This document shows positions 38,871-50,258 of a stretch of 64,000 nt of DNA, piece after piece. The DNA is taken from the NCBI GenBank assembly GCA_028274465.1, contig CM051455.1, forward strand, positions 116,597,547 to 116,661,546. The letters run 5' to 3'. The DNA is from Plantago ovata. Taxonomy: Eukaryota; Streptophyta; Magnoliopsida; Lamiales; Plantaginaceae. The stretch's first letter is position 1; every line of letters begins with the position of its first letter. The notes under the pieces were generated by a model, which searched no databases, was not told where the DNA came from, and saw only the letters and a program-made list of their open reading frames with translations. A program made the translations under genes and the position numbers.

Positions 38871-39886
38871 GTAAAAGCGAAACACACATGTGATAAAATC
38901 AACAATCGAACTCCCCAAACCGCAATGTCTAGCCTAGCTTCTTCATCATGCAACACACCAACGTAACTACTACATGCGATACATCACATCATGCTTTTAC
39001 TAGACAACCAATACCCTTGATAACAAGGCTCAATTCATACCATAGCAGCGAAAAATCCAATCATCATAAATCCTCATACTCAACAATTAAGCATTCTATC
39101 GTCAAATCCACCAACATTACATCAATAAACACATTCATATGCAAGAAACCAAAGATAAAGACATATTGCAGAACATGATATATCATCTAGTAGCAAAATA
39201 CCCAAATCAACAATCCAAGCAAAATTGAGCATGCAATTGATAGTAAATAACATGTCTAATCACACAAACAACATACCCATGCATCAAATAAGCGTAATTG
39301 AAGCTCAAAATAGAAAACCCCCAAATTCGAAAATTAGGGTTCTAAGGATGATACCTCAGATCTGCAAATCTAACGAATTAGGATGAAATCTGTTCGGATA
39401 GGATGATAGATCATGTAATAGGCTTCGAATTAAGCTAAAGAACACTCAATTTGGTCAAGAAATGAAGAAGTTATGAAAATTTAGAAGCAAAGTCGCACTT
39501 TTCGGGTTTTTTGGGAGTATGGATGAAGAAGAATGAAGAAAATAAGGTTTTGGGGTTAAAATCCGCGTTTTTGAAGTTCTGGGACCGTGGGGCGGTTCGC
39601 CCCACGTGCGGGGCGGTTCGCCCCGTGCTCCCCAATGCGGGGAGACGGTCTCTAACGTCAGAAAATGCGGTTTTAATCCCCGAAACCAATTTTTTCAAAA
39701 AATCACTCGAAAAATCTCACTCAACATAAGCATATACGACACAGACATGAACAAATTCGCATATGAAAAGCAAATAGTTCAACAATGAATGCATGCAGAA
39801 AAGCAGTAAAGAAAGCGGTAAAAATTCCGGGTTGCCTCCCGGATAGCGTCATTGTTTAAAGTCTTTGACTCGACTCCTGTCTGCGC
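38871..39886 (-). other. Non-coding region downstream of the G3 gag
   Basis: Inverted relative of 62925-63960 in G5. It contains the paired palindromes GGGGCGGTTCGCCCC at 39589-39603 and 39610-39624. Close to the gag stop it has GGGAGGCAACCCGG (minus strand), a sequence often seen after gag or pol in plant Gypsy elements. No coding sequence recognised. Confidence 0.6.
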
Positions 39887-41865
39887 CTATCTCTTCTTTT
39901 TGCGGGTACTAGGATTCCTCTTCATTGATCTCCTTTCCATGCCACGAACCTGTGAATAAGAAAGAATATAGGCTGCAAGACCACAGTAGTGAGTAGTAAT
40001 ATCAGGCGGTTCAGGTGGATCGGGTATGGCTTGCAACACGTGTTGCTTGCCATTCACTTCGATGGTGCAAGTTCTTTGGTAGATATCCATCACTGAGCGT
40101 AGTTTAGTCAAGAATGTTTGCCCTAAGAGTATGACATCCCCCATTCCAGGTGCAGATGCCGGCATAACTACAAAATTGGTGTATATAGATGCTTCACCAA
40201 TCTTGACCAACACATTTTTCACAACGCCTTCGGGTCTCATAAAGGATCCATCCGCCAGTTGTACAATAGCCCTTTGCTCAGATAGTTTTCCGATGTTGCT
40301 CTTTTCAAACACATTCAAAGGAATCATGTTTGAGTAGGTTCCCGTATCTAGTGTGGCACGGACATCTTCAAGCTCACCAATCCCTACCTTTACATCGAAA
40401 CTTTTAGGGAGTGGTTCGGGATCCTCTTGTTCCTCATCACTTGTTTTAGAACCAAGGCCCTTCTCTTCTTCCTCAGCCTGTAGAAGTTCTTCCTTCATGC
40501 AACACTTGCACCTAACAACCTTCCTGATGGTGATTTCGTCAGGTACATCATCAGCCAATGTAATGGCATTCGATTTCACAGTGCTGCTAGGCAGTTTGCC
40601 TTGTTCCCTACTTGCTCCTCGGTCGATCAACTCCTGCATCTTTTGATGGGCAAGCCTAGTGCTTTCTTCTAACTTATCAAGCCTTGCCCTAGTTTTCTCG
40701 GAATCTTCTTCATAACGTATGAGAAAACTTTGTGTGTGATCAACCATTTTCTGCAAGTTCTCCATCAGTAGAGCCGACTTCGACTTCGGTGGCTCTTTCG
40801 GAGCGGGGTTTTCGCAGTGATCATTACCATAGTTTAGCCTACTACGGTCTTGGTTAGGTCCATAAGTTTGGTTAGCCGGTGCATATCCTTGATTGTTACG
40901 GTATCCTCTTCTCCAAAATCCACCTCGAGGATTCCTACCGTCTTGTCCGTAGCTAACTTCCTGAGTACCAAACTCTGTAGCAAAGGCTTCTTCGCCTCCT
41001 CGAGCCCAGTTGCCATCATCGTATGCCAACTCCGATCTATACATATGAGCCCCATGCCCATAGTTCTTGCATATTCGGCATACTTCGTTCGAAACAGTTG
41101 TTCCGGTGGCGCTCTTGAGGACTTGCTTCAATTCGTTGGTAAAGCACTCGAATTGATCCCCATTCCCCCTGTACATAGGGGCTTCTTGAGTCGGTGGAGC
41201 TTCAGGTCCACGTCTCCTAACCATTGCTCTTGGGTCCTTGAACTGCGAACCCTTAGCAAGCCTTTCGAAAACAGCCCAAACGGCTCTGCGGTTTCCTCCC
41301 AAATATTGCCTCGGCATTGGAAATCCACCACTTGTTGGTTCTCGAAGGTTAGTCCATTGTAGAAGTGTTGGACTAGGTCGGAAAGTTCAAAACCATGGTG
41401 AGGGCACTTGTTCGTGAGATCTTGGAACCTCTCGAACGCGGTGTAGATGGTCTCATCATAGTCCTGTTTGAATCCAGTGATCTGCGCCTTAGCACGGTAG
41501 TCAAGGTGTGAGGGAAGTATTTCTCCATGAATGCTGAAAAAACCTTCTCCCAAGTGTCCAGCGAGCATGCTGGAAGAGAACTTAACCATGACTTGGCTCT
41601 GTCGCCAAGTCCCATAGCAAAAACCTTCATCCTCAACTCATCCGTTTGTTATGTCAGCTCCGGGTCGTGGGAGTTGGTTGACGAAATCATCGATATCGTG
41701 CAAGTACCCACACAATCTTCCTTGATAAGCAATAGAACCTCGGAAGTTGTTGGAATGGTGGTTTTTTATCTCCAGATCTCGGGTGCAGACGAAAGAACAA
41801 TCGCCGGTCCCTCATACGATCCTTGGTGGTTGAACCCATGCCTTCAGTGGTCTAGCTTCTGCCAT
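39887..41865 (-). pseudogene. Gag-protease of G3, frameshifted
   Basis: Same gene as the intact G5 ORF at 61002-62924. The frame runs from about 41865 (MAEARPLKAW), with small indels around 41830-41640, then 41589-41290, then shifts by a single-base deletion near 41283 and continues 41317-39887. The zinc knuckle is CRICKNYGHGAHMY: the last Cys is Tyr here, while G5 and the right-hand copy keep Cys. Protease motif is DTGTYSNMI, then LADGSFMRPEGVVKNVLVKI. The N-terminal half is disturbed by indels that increase towards the N gap, so some breaks may be sequencing errors. Confidence 0.82.
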
Positions 41866-42193
41866 TCCGTCGATTTCCTTGAAGAACTAAGTAGAGATTC
41901 AGAGAAATCGGTTTCCTCTATTCCTCTAGTGCGCGCTTTCAAGTAGTCGCCTTCTTTGGTGGTAGACTCTGTCGATCTCAGCAATTGAATCAGCAAGCGG
42001 TGTACTGCAGAACGTGTATGCGGCATACACAATCTGTAACAGACTAGGAAAGGTGATTAGAAACAGACTAGGAAAGCAGTATCAAGAGAGTTAAAAAGGA
42101 AAACTAAAACTAATAAGAATTAGGAATCTAAAGCTGTAAATATAAACAAATTAAACAGAAAAAGGAGTTAGTCCCCCGGCAACGGCGCCAAGT

Positions 42194-42324
42194 TGATGAA
42201 CAGCGAGATGTCGGGCTCCCGGTTCAGTCAAATAAATTTTGTTTATTTCAGCCAAAGGCAAGCCACAACTACAACGAAACCGTAGTGTATAATAAATGAC
42301 TCGAGTGTCGTTCTCTCAAGACTA
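42194..42324 (-). repeat. Fragment of a G-family LTR ending at the gap
   Basis: First 131 bases of the same LTR edge as 44037, preceded by the same primer binding site (42173-42190). It carries several one-base insertions and deletions compared with the other copies and stops at the N run. Confidence 0.85.
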
Positions 42325-42424
42325 NNNNNNNNNNNNNNNNNNNNNNNNNNNNNNNNNNNNNNNNNNNNNNNNNNNNNNNNNNNNNNNNNNNNNNNNNNNN
42401 NNNNNNNNNNNNNNNNNNNNNNNN
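42325..42424. other. Assembly gap (100 Ns)
   Basis: Exactly 100 Ns, the conventional placeholder for a gap of unknown size. The sequences on both sides overlap in content. Confidence 1.
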
Positions 42425-43868
42425 TTGCTCCCACTTGCTCCTCGGTCGATCAACTCTTGCATCTTTTGATGTGGCAAGCCTAGTGCTTTTTGTTCTAACT
42501 TATCGAGCCTTGCCCTAGCTAGTTCTCTCAGAATCTTCTTCATAACGTTTGATGGAAAACTTTGTGTGATCAACCATCGTCTGCAAGTTCTCCATCAGTA
42601 GAGCCGACTTCGACTTCGGTGGCTCTTTCGAGCGCGGGTTTTCGCAGTGATCATTACCATAGTTTAGCCTACTACGGTCTTGGTTAGGTCCATAAGTTTG
42701 GTTAGCCGGTGCATATCCTTGATTGTTACGGTATCCTCTCTCCAAATCACCTCGAGGATTCCTACCGTCTTGTCCGTAGCTAACTTCTTGAGTACCAAAC
42801 TCCGTTAGCAAAGGCTTCTCCTCCTCCTCGAGCCCAGTTGCATCATCGTATGCCACAGCTCCGATCTACACATATGAGCCCCATGCCCATAGTTCTTGCA
42901 TTATTCGGCATACTTCGTTCGAAACAGTTGTTTCTGGTGGCGCTCTGAGGACTGCTTCATTCGTTGGTAAAGCACTCGAATTGATCCCCATTCCCCCTGT
43001 ACATAGGGGCTTTTGAGTCGGTGGAGCTTCAGGTCCACGTCTCCTAACCATTGCTCTTGGGTCCTTGAACTGCGAACCCTTAGCAAGCCTTTCGAAAACA
43101 GCCCAGACGCTTCTGCGGTTTCTCTCCCAATATTGCCTTCGGCATTGGATTGGACACCACCACTGTTGGTTCTCGAAGGTTAGTCCATTGTAGAAGTGTT
43201 GGACTAGGTCGGAAAGTTCAAAACCATGGTGAGGGCACTTGTTCGTGAGATCTTGGAACCTCTCGACACGCGGGTAGAATGGTCTCATCTAGTCTCGTTT
43301 GTTTGAATCCATTGAATTGCGCCTTTAGCACGGTAGTCAGGTGTGAGGGAAGTTTTCTCCATGAATGCTGAAAAAAACCTTCTCCCAAGTGCCAGCGAGC
43401 ATGCTGGAAGAGAACTTAACCATGACTTGGCTCTGTCGCCAAGTCCCATAGCAAAAACCTTCATCCTCAACTCATCCGTTGTTATGTCAGCTCCGGGTCG
43501 TGGGAGTTGGTTGACGAAATCATCGATATCGTGCAAGTACCCCATCACATCTTCCCTTGATAAGCCATAGAACCTCGAAAGTTGTTGGAATGCGTGGTTT
43601 TTGATCTCCAGATCTCGGGTTGCAGACGAAAGAACAATCGCCGGCCCCCTCATACGATCCTTGGTGGGTTGTACCCATGCCTTCAGTGGTCTAGCTTCTG
43701 CCATTCCGTCGATTTCCTTGAAGAGACTAAGTAGAGATTCAGAGAATCGGTTTCCTCTATTTCCTCTAGTGCGCGCCTTTCAAGTAGTCGCCTTCTTTGG
43801 TGGTAGACTCTGTCGATCTCAGCAATTGAATTAGCAAGCGGTGTACCTGCAGAACGTGTATGCGTCAT
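42425..43868 (-). pseudogene. Second, indel-rich copy of the G3 gag (partial)
   Basis: From MAEARPLKAWVQP at 43704 down to the gap, corresponding to 41865-40600. It has frameshifts about every 100-200 bases (ORF pieces 43704-43285, 43288-42866, 42856-42515). An upstream in-frame ATG at 43868 (MTHTRSAGTPLANSIAEIDR) suggests that the native gag starts there and not at MAEARP. The zinc knuckle keeps its last Cys. Most simply this is the same locus as 40600-42324 seen from another contig. Confidence 0.75.
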
Positions 43869-44036
43869 ACACTATCTGTAACAGACTAGGAAAGGTGATT
43901 AGAAACAGACTAGGAAAGCAGTATCAGAGAGAGATTAAAAGGAAAACTAAAACTAATAGAATTAGGAATCTAAAGCTGTAAATATAAACAAATTAAACAG
44001 AAAAAAGGAGTATAGTCCCCGGCAACGGCGCCAATT

Positions 44037-45316
44037 TGATGAACGCGAGATTTGTCAGGTCCCGGTTCAGTCAAATAAATTTGTTATTTAGCCAAAGGCA
44101 ATCCAGAACTACAACGAAAACCGTAGTGTAGTAATAGAATGACTCGAGTGTCGTTCTCTCAAGACTATAACTTGCTTTATCTATTTAACAAGAGAATATA
44201 AAATCAGCAAACAGACATCAATAGGGGGTTTTCTAGCAGATAATGGAGATTGGTGATAGTATGGTCCTTCTTAACATAATGGGTCGATAATCATGCATAA
44301 ATTTCTCGGTCTTGCATAGAGATCTTTGAATCAATCTAGTGTCCTGTTGCAAGTATTAAGCACTACGAAGATAATTTGGTCTGACTCGTCAATCACGATT
44401 GTCCTAATGTGCTCCGTAATTATTCAACACTACGAAAATAATTGGTCTGATGGTCGACTAGTGTCAAATTGTGCATAATAATCAATACAACATACGAGAA
44501 TTTTGGTTACAACTGATCAACGAAATAAAGCAATGACACGGAGTATAATGCGCGATATAGCCATTAGCATGATTATCTTCCCTCGCTAAGAATTCACATG
44601 CTACCACCAACGATAAGTTTAGCTACTCATAATAGGCATGCAATCAACATAAATCATAGAAGAAAACATGTTGAAAGAATATAATAAAATAAGTAGAATA
44701 AAACTGTAAGATACAAAGTTACCGAAGGTTGTCAATCTCCGGATGATTGCGGTCCTACGAGCTCCAAACTGCTATGAAAAAGTATCCCCTCAGCTACAGA
44801 ACTCTCAGGACAGGCCCTGGGAAGTTCCTACCTAAAACTATAGAGAGAGGTGAGAAAGTAGGTCTGGAAAGATATGATTTTCGGAGAGAAAACTGAGCAC
44901 TATATATAGGCCCCGAATAAACTCTGGGGCGGTTCGCCCCATGCTGCGGCAGTTCGCCCCCCGGCTTTTTCGCGGAATTCCGCGTTTTTCGACGCGGTTT
45001 TGGATTTCTTCACCTTTTCGGACTCGGTTTCTGACTTCTAGTGGCCTTCTAACCTCCAGATTCGACCCCTAGACTCCAAATCCTATCCGGAAACCTTCAG
45101 ATACTCCAAATAGGCTTCTGGAACACCAATTCCTTGTCAACTTCAATATAATTGCCCGGAAATCCGCGAATTTCAACCAAAACCTGTAAAATAAAATCTA
45201 AAGGGAAACGTGACACTATTCTAATAAAATGTACTAAAATATAGCTAAATTAACATAGAGGATAGCTAAAATAGGTGAAAAAGACTCGAATGAAAGTGTA
45301 AAATACACATTCATCA
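44037..45316 (-). repeat. 5' LTR of G3
   Basis: 1280 bp, TGATGAAC...TTCATCA, next to the primer binding site. Promoter-like block on the minus strand: boxes GGGGCGGTTCGCCCC (44926-44940) and a variant (44946-44960), then TATATATA at 44901-44908. Confidence 0.93.
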
Positions 45317-45412
45317 AAAGGCGTTGGAAAAGAGAAACGGAAAATGAGAGTTCGTTCTTGCAAAATAAAGTAAATACGCAACATTGGGATCAAAACCTCG
45401 GCTCTAGTGCCA

Positions 45413-45640
45413 TGTTAGAAAACAAGGAAAACATATTTAAGCTTTCTTGTTTATTGAACCGGATTGAAAACTTAATACAAGAACCCTAAAAATGCCCCTA
45501 ATTTATACATGTACAATTCTAACTATTTCTTGGGAAATAATTCAAGATAAAGAGATAATTACAAGCCTTATCGGCTCTGATGACAAAGCCCTAAACTTTT
45601 CCTCCAAGAAAATGGTGATCTCACCGTCGATTTCGATCCT
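45413..45640 (-). repeat. 5' LTR of Copia C1, truncated at its outer edge
   Basis: Matches 15577-15804. Next to it (45400-45412) the minus strand reads TGGCACTAGAGCC, a variant of the initiator-Met-tRNA primer site TGGTATCAGAGCC used by Copia elements. The last 9 or so bases of the LTR (TAGCTGTCA in the other copy) are replaced by the start of a SIRE-type LTR at 45640. Confidence 0.85.
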
Positions 45641-47152
45641 GTTAGGAAACTTGTAATTTTGATGAGCAATTAACCATGCTAAATTAAGGTAAGTCCAGTA
45701 ACTAGTACTCTTAAGGTCCATAGGATTTTAGAATTTTAAAGGACATTGTAAAAGAGGAACATTTGCTGAAGACTTAGAGTAGGTGCTAGATAGGTATTTT
45801 AACCGCTTAGGATGTATCTTGTTTTCTGAAAAGAAAAACAACCTATTGAAGCATTTGCTGATGATGTACTTTGTTTACACAAACAAACTATTGAAGCATT
45901 TAGAACCGTTCAGAAACTTGAAGAATTCGAAGACTGAAGACTAGAAGATTTCTGAAGATGGTATCTACAAAGGCACATGTTGCTCAGAAAGTGGAAACTT
46001 CAGCAACAGCTTGCATAAGTGAAAATCTAAACGACAGAGTAGGTTGTGTTTGCTGAAACTGAGACTGACCACTTGCTGAAAAACATATGTGACCTCCTTG
46101 CTGAAAGTACTTGCATTTTCGCTCCAACGTTCATATTTGAATCTCATTGAAATGAACATTAAATGCAAAGCATGCACGCGAAGGACATGAAGACTAGAAG
46201 ACAAATAAAGGACGCTGCTGAAAGTACAAAAGCAAGATAGTGACATCTTAAGGAACAAAGTCTTAGAATTTGAAATTCAAACGGCTCCCTTGATTCACTA
46301 TAAATAGAGGTCATCCGGCAAAGAGTTGAAGTGTGTCAACAACGTGATCAAACTCTCACTTGTGCTTAAACTCACATACCCTTCAAACACTCTTTACTGC
46401 CATTGATCCGTTCCAAGACTTAAAGCTTGAAAAAGCTACTTGTGAAGAAGTAGAACATACACGGCTAAGAAATTAGTTAAGTGTTCTTTCTTTCGAACAA
46501 GAACAAGTCTTGACACCAGAAACAATCAAACTTGTTTACTGCAAAGTATTCAAAGTTTTGTTTCTTAGATTACTTGTTGTAGCTGAATAAGTTATAATCA
46601 AGTTATCTCATCCCAAACCTCTCTAACTGAAAATACACCCTTTCATGCGTGAAATTCAGGGGGAACTTAATCGAGCATAGTGTTGCTGATTATAAGTTCC
46701 AAGTTTGGTGGAGAACAAGGTTTCGTTCTTTAGTTAGGTTGGAAACGAAGCAAGTGTGCTTTGGTTTCTGTTGAATCGCTCTAGATAGGTGTTGTAAGGA
46801 ACCTCAAACTTATCTTAGTGGATTTAGTCCTAGAAAGGACAAAGTGGATTAGTTGAGAGATTACGCCACTCTCAGATACCACTATAAAAGTGTTTGTGTG
46901 ATTTACTTACTGCATTTAGTTTTCAGCAAAGCATATCTATCTGTGCGCTGTCACTCTGTTCACTTGCTGAAACTATTACTTACTGTCAAAGCACTTATTG
47001 TACAAAGACTTCCACTCTCTGATTTTAAGTATCAGCAAAACTCGTTACTGAAAAGTAACTAGTGCTTGCTGAGAAAGTTAAGTATCAGCAAACTCATTAC
47101 TGAAAAGTAATAAGCCCTTGTTGAAAAGTTTTTAAACGATGAAAGTTTGAAA
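45640..47152 (+). repeat. SIRE-type Copia LTR in plus orientation
   Basis: Starts TGTTAGGAAACTTG and is collinear, inverted, with 48414-49931, including a TATA box (CTATAAATAG, about 46299). It ends near GTTTGAAAAGACT, about 50 bases short of the other copy's end. No element interior of the same orientation follows, so it is a solo or truncated LTR. Confidence 0.8.
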
Positions 47153-48413
47153 AGACTTCTAGGTGTTTGACTATCTGTATCTGTTTGTTCTGTTTCTGTG
47201 TGACCGGTCGATTAGGTCGTAACTAGGTAGACTTGGGTAGTAGAGGACTATCGGGTTTGCTTGGTTATTGCCTAGTCTAATCCCTTTTAGACGCGAGGCA
47301 GAAGTCACTGAGGTCTAATAGGGTCGTAGGATCTGTTTCCCCAAAGTACACGGGGGTTTCTATTTCTGTCCGGAGTTGTGCACCCTCTGGAGGGAGTTAT
47401 AAGGGCATTCTGGGAGTAGGAGCAATAAGGCGGGCTGCACCAATGGTCTTCAACTTATCTGTTCTGCTATTCTGTTATGTGATCTGTTCTGTTATTCTGT
47501 TATGTGACCTGTTCTGTTTGATTGTTTTTTTTTCTGAAAAGGACTTTGATTTCAAAACTGTTTTCTTTCTGTTTTTTTTTGAAAAGGACTTTGATTTCAC
47601 TGAGATCCTTTATCTCACACTCTCTTGTTTTCAAAATTCCTTCCTTCCAGATACTGCTGAAGATGTTCGCGAATAGGATGCCAGCGACTGAGAGAAGGGT
47701 CTGGGGTGTCTTGGGATTTTATTTCAAAATAAGAAGATGAACTTTTTACTGTCTTCACTCGTTGTTTCATTTGAATTTTGAGTTCTCGTTGGATATTTAC
47801 TTATTTCTGTTAGCGCTGTGCGCGTCAAAGATTATTTGGGTATTAATTGCCGACCGTTGCAATTAAAGTTATTTTGGATTTCTTTTTCAAGAAATTATTT
47901 TATTATCAAAACCGGTACCGTTACATTACCACTAGTGGATTTCAAACTCATGTCCTCTTAGTTGAGGTCTAGAGACTTTTCCACTTGACCATTGCATCTT
48001 TTGGTTAAAGGTTGTGTTTCAACATGAATAGATAGATTCTGGAGCGAGAAGTTATATTTTCAAGAGTTGCACCTCTTCGCTTAGAACCTTCCAAAACTAT
48101 AAATAAACTCATATGTTGGATTTACAAATATCTCCACAACGGAAATACACATAAGGAATCCAAAAATCTCCTTCTTCTCTTACTTTCAAAAATATGTCTT
48201 CCCATATTGCTGTATTGCTGTAGTCCAACCGAGATTCGTATTTCAAGTGCTTGTATACGATTTCATTGCAGTTTTATCTTGGGAGACTGTTCGCTGGCAA
48301 ACTATAGCACCGAGAGCAGAGCGAATAAAGTCTTAAGGAAAAGAGTGAAATCACTCAAATCTACAGATTGGTTGCTTTATTCAAATTCCAATTTATACAT
48401 TTCGATACGTTCT
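47153..48413. other. Unclassified repeat-like sequence between the inverted SIRE LTRs
   Basis: No recognisable coding sequence. 47440-47600 has short repeats (GTTATTCTGTTATGTGA; GAAAAGGACTTTGATTTCA twice). 47935-48000 (GTGGATTTCAAACTCATG, CCACTTGACCATTGC) looks like a decayed tRNA-derived or mobile fragment. 48090-48120 has a TATA-like AACTATAAATAA. Probably remnants of other LTRs. Confidence 0.4.
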
Positions 48414-49931
48414 TGTTGGTCCCTTTAAACAACAAGAAAAGACTAGAGGGGGGGGGGTGAATAGTCTTTTCAAACTTTCGTCGTTTAAAAACTTTCTCAA
48501 CAAGTGCTTATTACTTTTCATTAATGAGTTTGCTGATACTTAACTTTCTCAGCAAGTTCTAGTTACTTTTCAGTAACGAGTTTTACTGGTACTTTAAAAA
48601 CAGAGTGCGGAAGTCTTTATACAATAAGTGCTTTTTAGAGAGTGCTAGTTTCAGCAAGTGAGCAGAGTGACAGTGTACAAAAAGTTAAGCTTGCTGAAAA
48701 CTAAATGCGGTAAAGTAAATCACACAAACACTTTTATAGTGGTATCTGAGAGTGGCGTAATCTCTCAACTAATCCACTTTGTCCTTTCTAGGACTGAATC
48801 CACTAAGATAAGTTTGAGGTTCCTTATAACACCTATCTATAATGATTCTTTAGAAACCAAAGCACACTTGCTTCGTTTCCAACCTAATTAGAGAACGGAA
48901 CCTTGTTCTCCACCAAACTTAGGACACTTAATCAGCAAAACTATGCTTGATTAATTCCCCCTGAATTTCACGCCTGAAAAAGGGTGTTTATCAGTTAGAG
49001 AGGTTTGGGATGAGATGACTTGAGTATAACTTATTCAGCTATAACAAGTTATCTAAAGAAACACAACTTGAAATACTTTTCAGTATACAAGTTAAGTTGT
49101 TTCTGGTGTCAAGACTTCTTCTTGTTCGAAAGAAAGAACACTTAACTAATTTCTTAGCGTGAATGTTCTACTTCTTCACAAGTAGCTTTTGTTTCAAGCT
49201 TAAGTCTTCGAACGGATCAATAGGCAGTAAAAAGTATGGAAGATTGAGTGTTTAAGCACAAGTGAGGGTTTGATGACCTTGTTGACACACTTCAACTCTT
49301 TGTCGGATGACCTCTATTTATAGTGAATCAAGGGAGCTGTTTGAATTTTAAATTCTAAGGCTTTGTTCCTTAAGATGTCACTATCTTGCTTTTGTACTTT
49401 CAGCAGCGTCCTTCATTTGTCTTCTAGTCTTCATGTTCTTCGCGTGCTTACTTTGCATTTAATGTTCATTTGAATGGAATTCAAATGTGAACGTTGGAGC
49501 CAAAATGCAAGTACTTTCAGCAAGGAGGTCACATATGTATTTCAGCAAGCAGTTAGTCTCAGTTTCAGCAAGCACAACCTATTCTGTCATATAGAATTTC
49601 ACTTATGCGAGCTGTTGCTGAAATTTCCACTTTCTGAGCAACATGTGCCTTTGTAGATACCATCTTCAGAAATCTTCTTATGTCTTCAGTCTTCAAATTT
49701 TCAAGTTTTTGAACGGTTCTAGTGCTTCAATAGTTCATTTGTAAAAACAAAGTACATCATCAGCAAAACTAAAGCACCTAACTAGTACCTACACTAAGTC
49801 TTCAGCAAACGTTCCTCTTTTACAATGTCCTTAAAATTCTAAATTCCTATGGACCTTAAGAGTACTAGTTACTGGACTTTCCTTAATTTAGCATGGTTAA
49901 TTGCTCATCAAAATTTACAAGTTTCGTAACA
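48414..49931 (-). repeat. 3' LTR of the SIRE-type element
   Basis: 1518 bp. On the minus strand it starts TGTTACGAAACTTG after the tract AAAAAGGGAGAAATT and ends CCAACA after a C run and TCTAG, as in SIRE LTRs. TATA-like box CTATAAATAG at about 49313-49322. Confidence 0.85.
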
Positions 49932-50258
49932 AATTTCTCCCTTTTTGATGTTAGCAATCCATGGATAAATTAATTGTTACCCTTTTAGAGGTTTCTAATG
50001 TTGAATAAATCATTTGAATAATGCAAGCATACTTGAATAATAAAACAGTAAGCAAGAGTAGTTTGCATAATCAAAAACCAATAAGAGTCAAAAGCTTATT
50101 GCTGATAGTTATCTTTCAGTAAGTTTACAAGAAAGTTTAGAGATAACTACAAAAATCAGCAAACAAAACAAACAAAGCTTGTTACAAGGGACTTAAGCTA
50201 TTCCAGCAGAAGATTTCCTTAGAGTCTCCCTTACACTCTTCTCAGCAAGAGCAGAGAA

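Larger units (their letters stand above)
35177..45316 (-). mobile_element. Gypsy-type gag-protease LTR element G3 (TR-GAG-like), containing an assembly gap
   Basis: Minus-strand element flanked by perfect AAAGG duplications (35172-35176 and 45317-45321), inserted in the leader of C1. LTRs are 35177-36456 and 44037-45316, both 1280 bp. Primer binding site 44016-44033 reads TGGCGCCGTTGCCGGGGA on the minus strand. The interior has a gag-protease gene, an unidentified segment (about 38005-38870) and the 3' module shared with G1. No RT or integrase. A 100-N gap at 42325-42424 splits two near-duplicate stretches, so the true length is probably about 8.3 kb rather than 10.1 kb. Confidence 0.88.

Noticed and set aside
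39511-39729. Protein-coding genes in the GC-rich palindrome region (both G3 and G5)
   Set aside because: The frames exist on both strands only because the palindromes and neighbouring sequence lack stops; no similarity or consistent frame between the two copies.
47935-48000. Minus-strand tRNA gene
   Set aside because: Some resemblance to a tRNA 3' half, but stems are not complementary; best treated as a decayed repeat.
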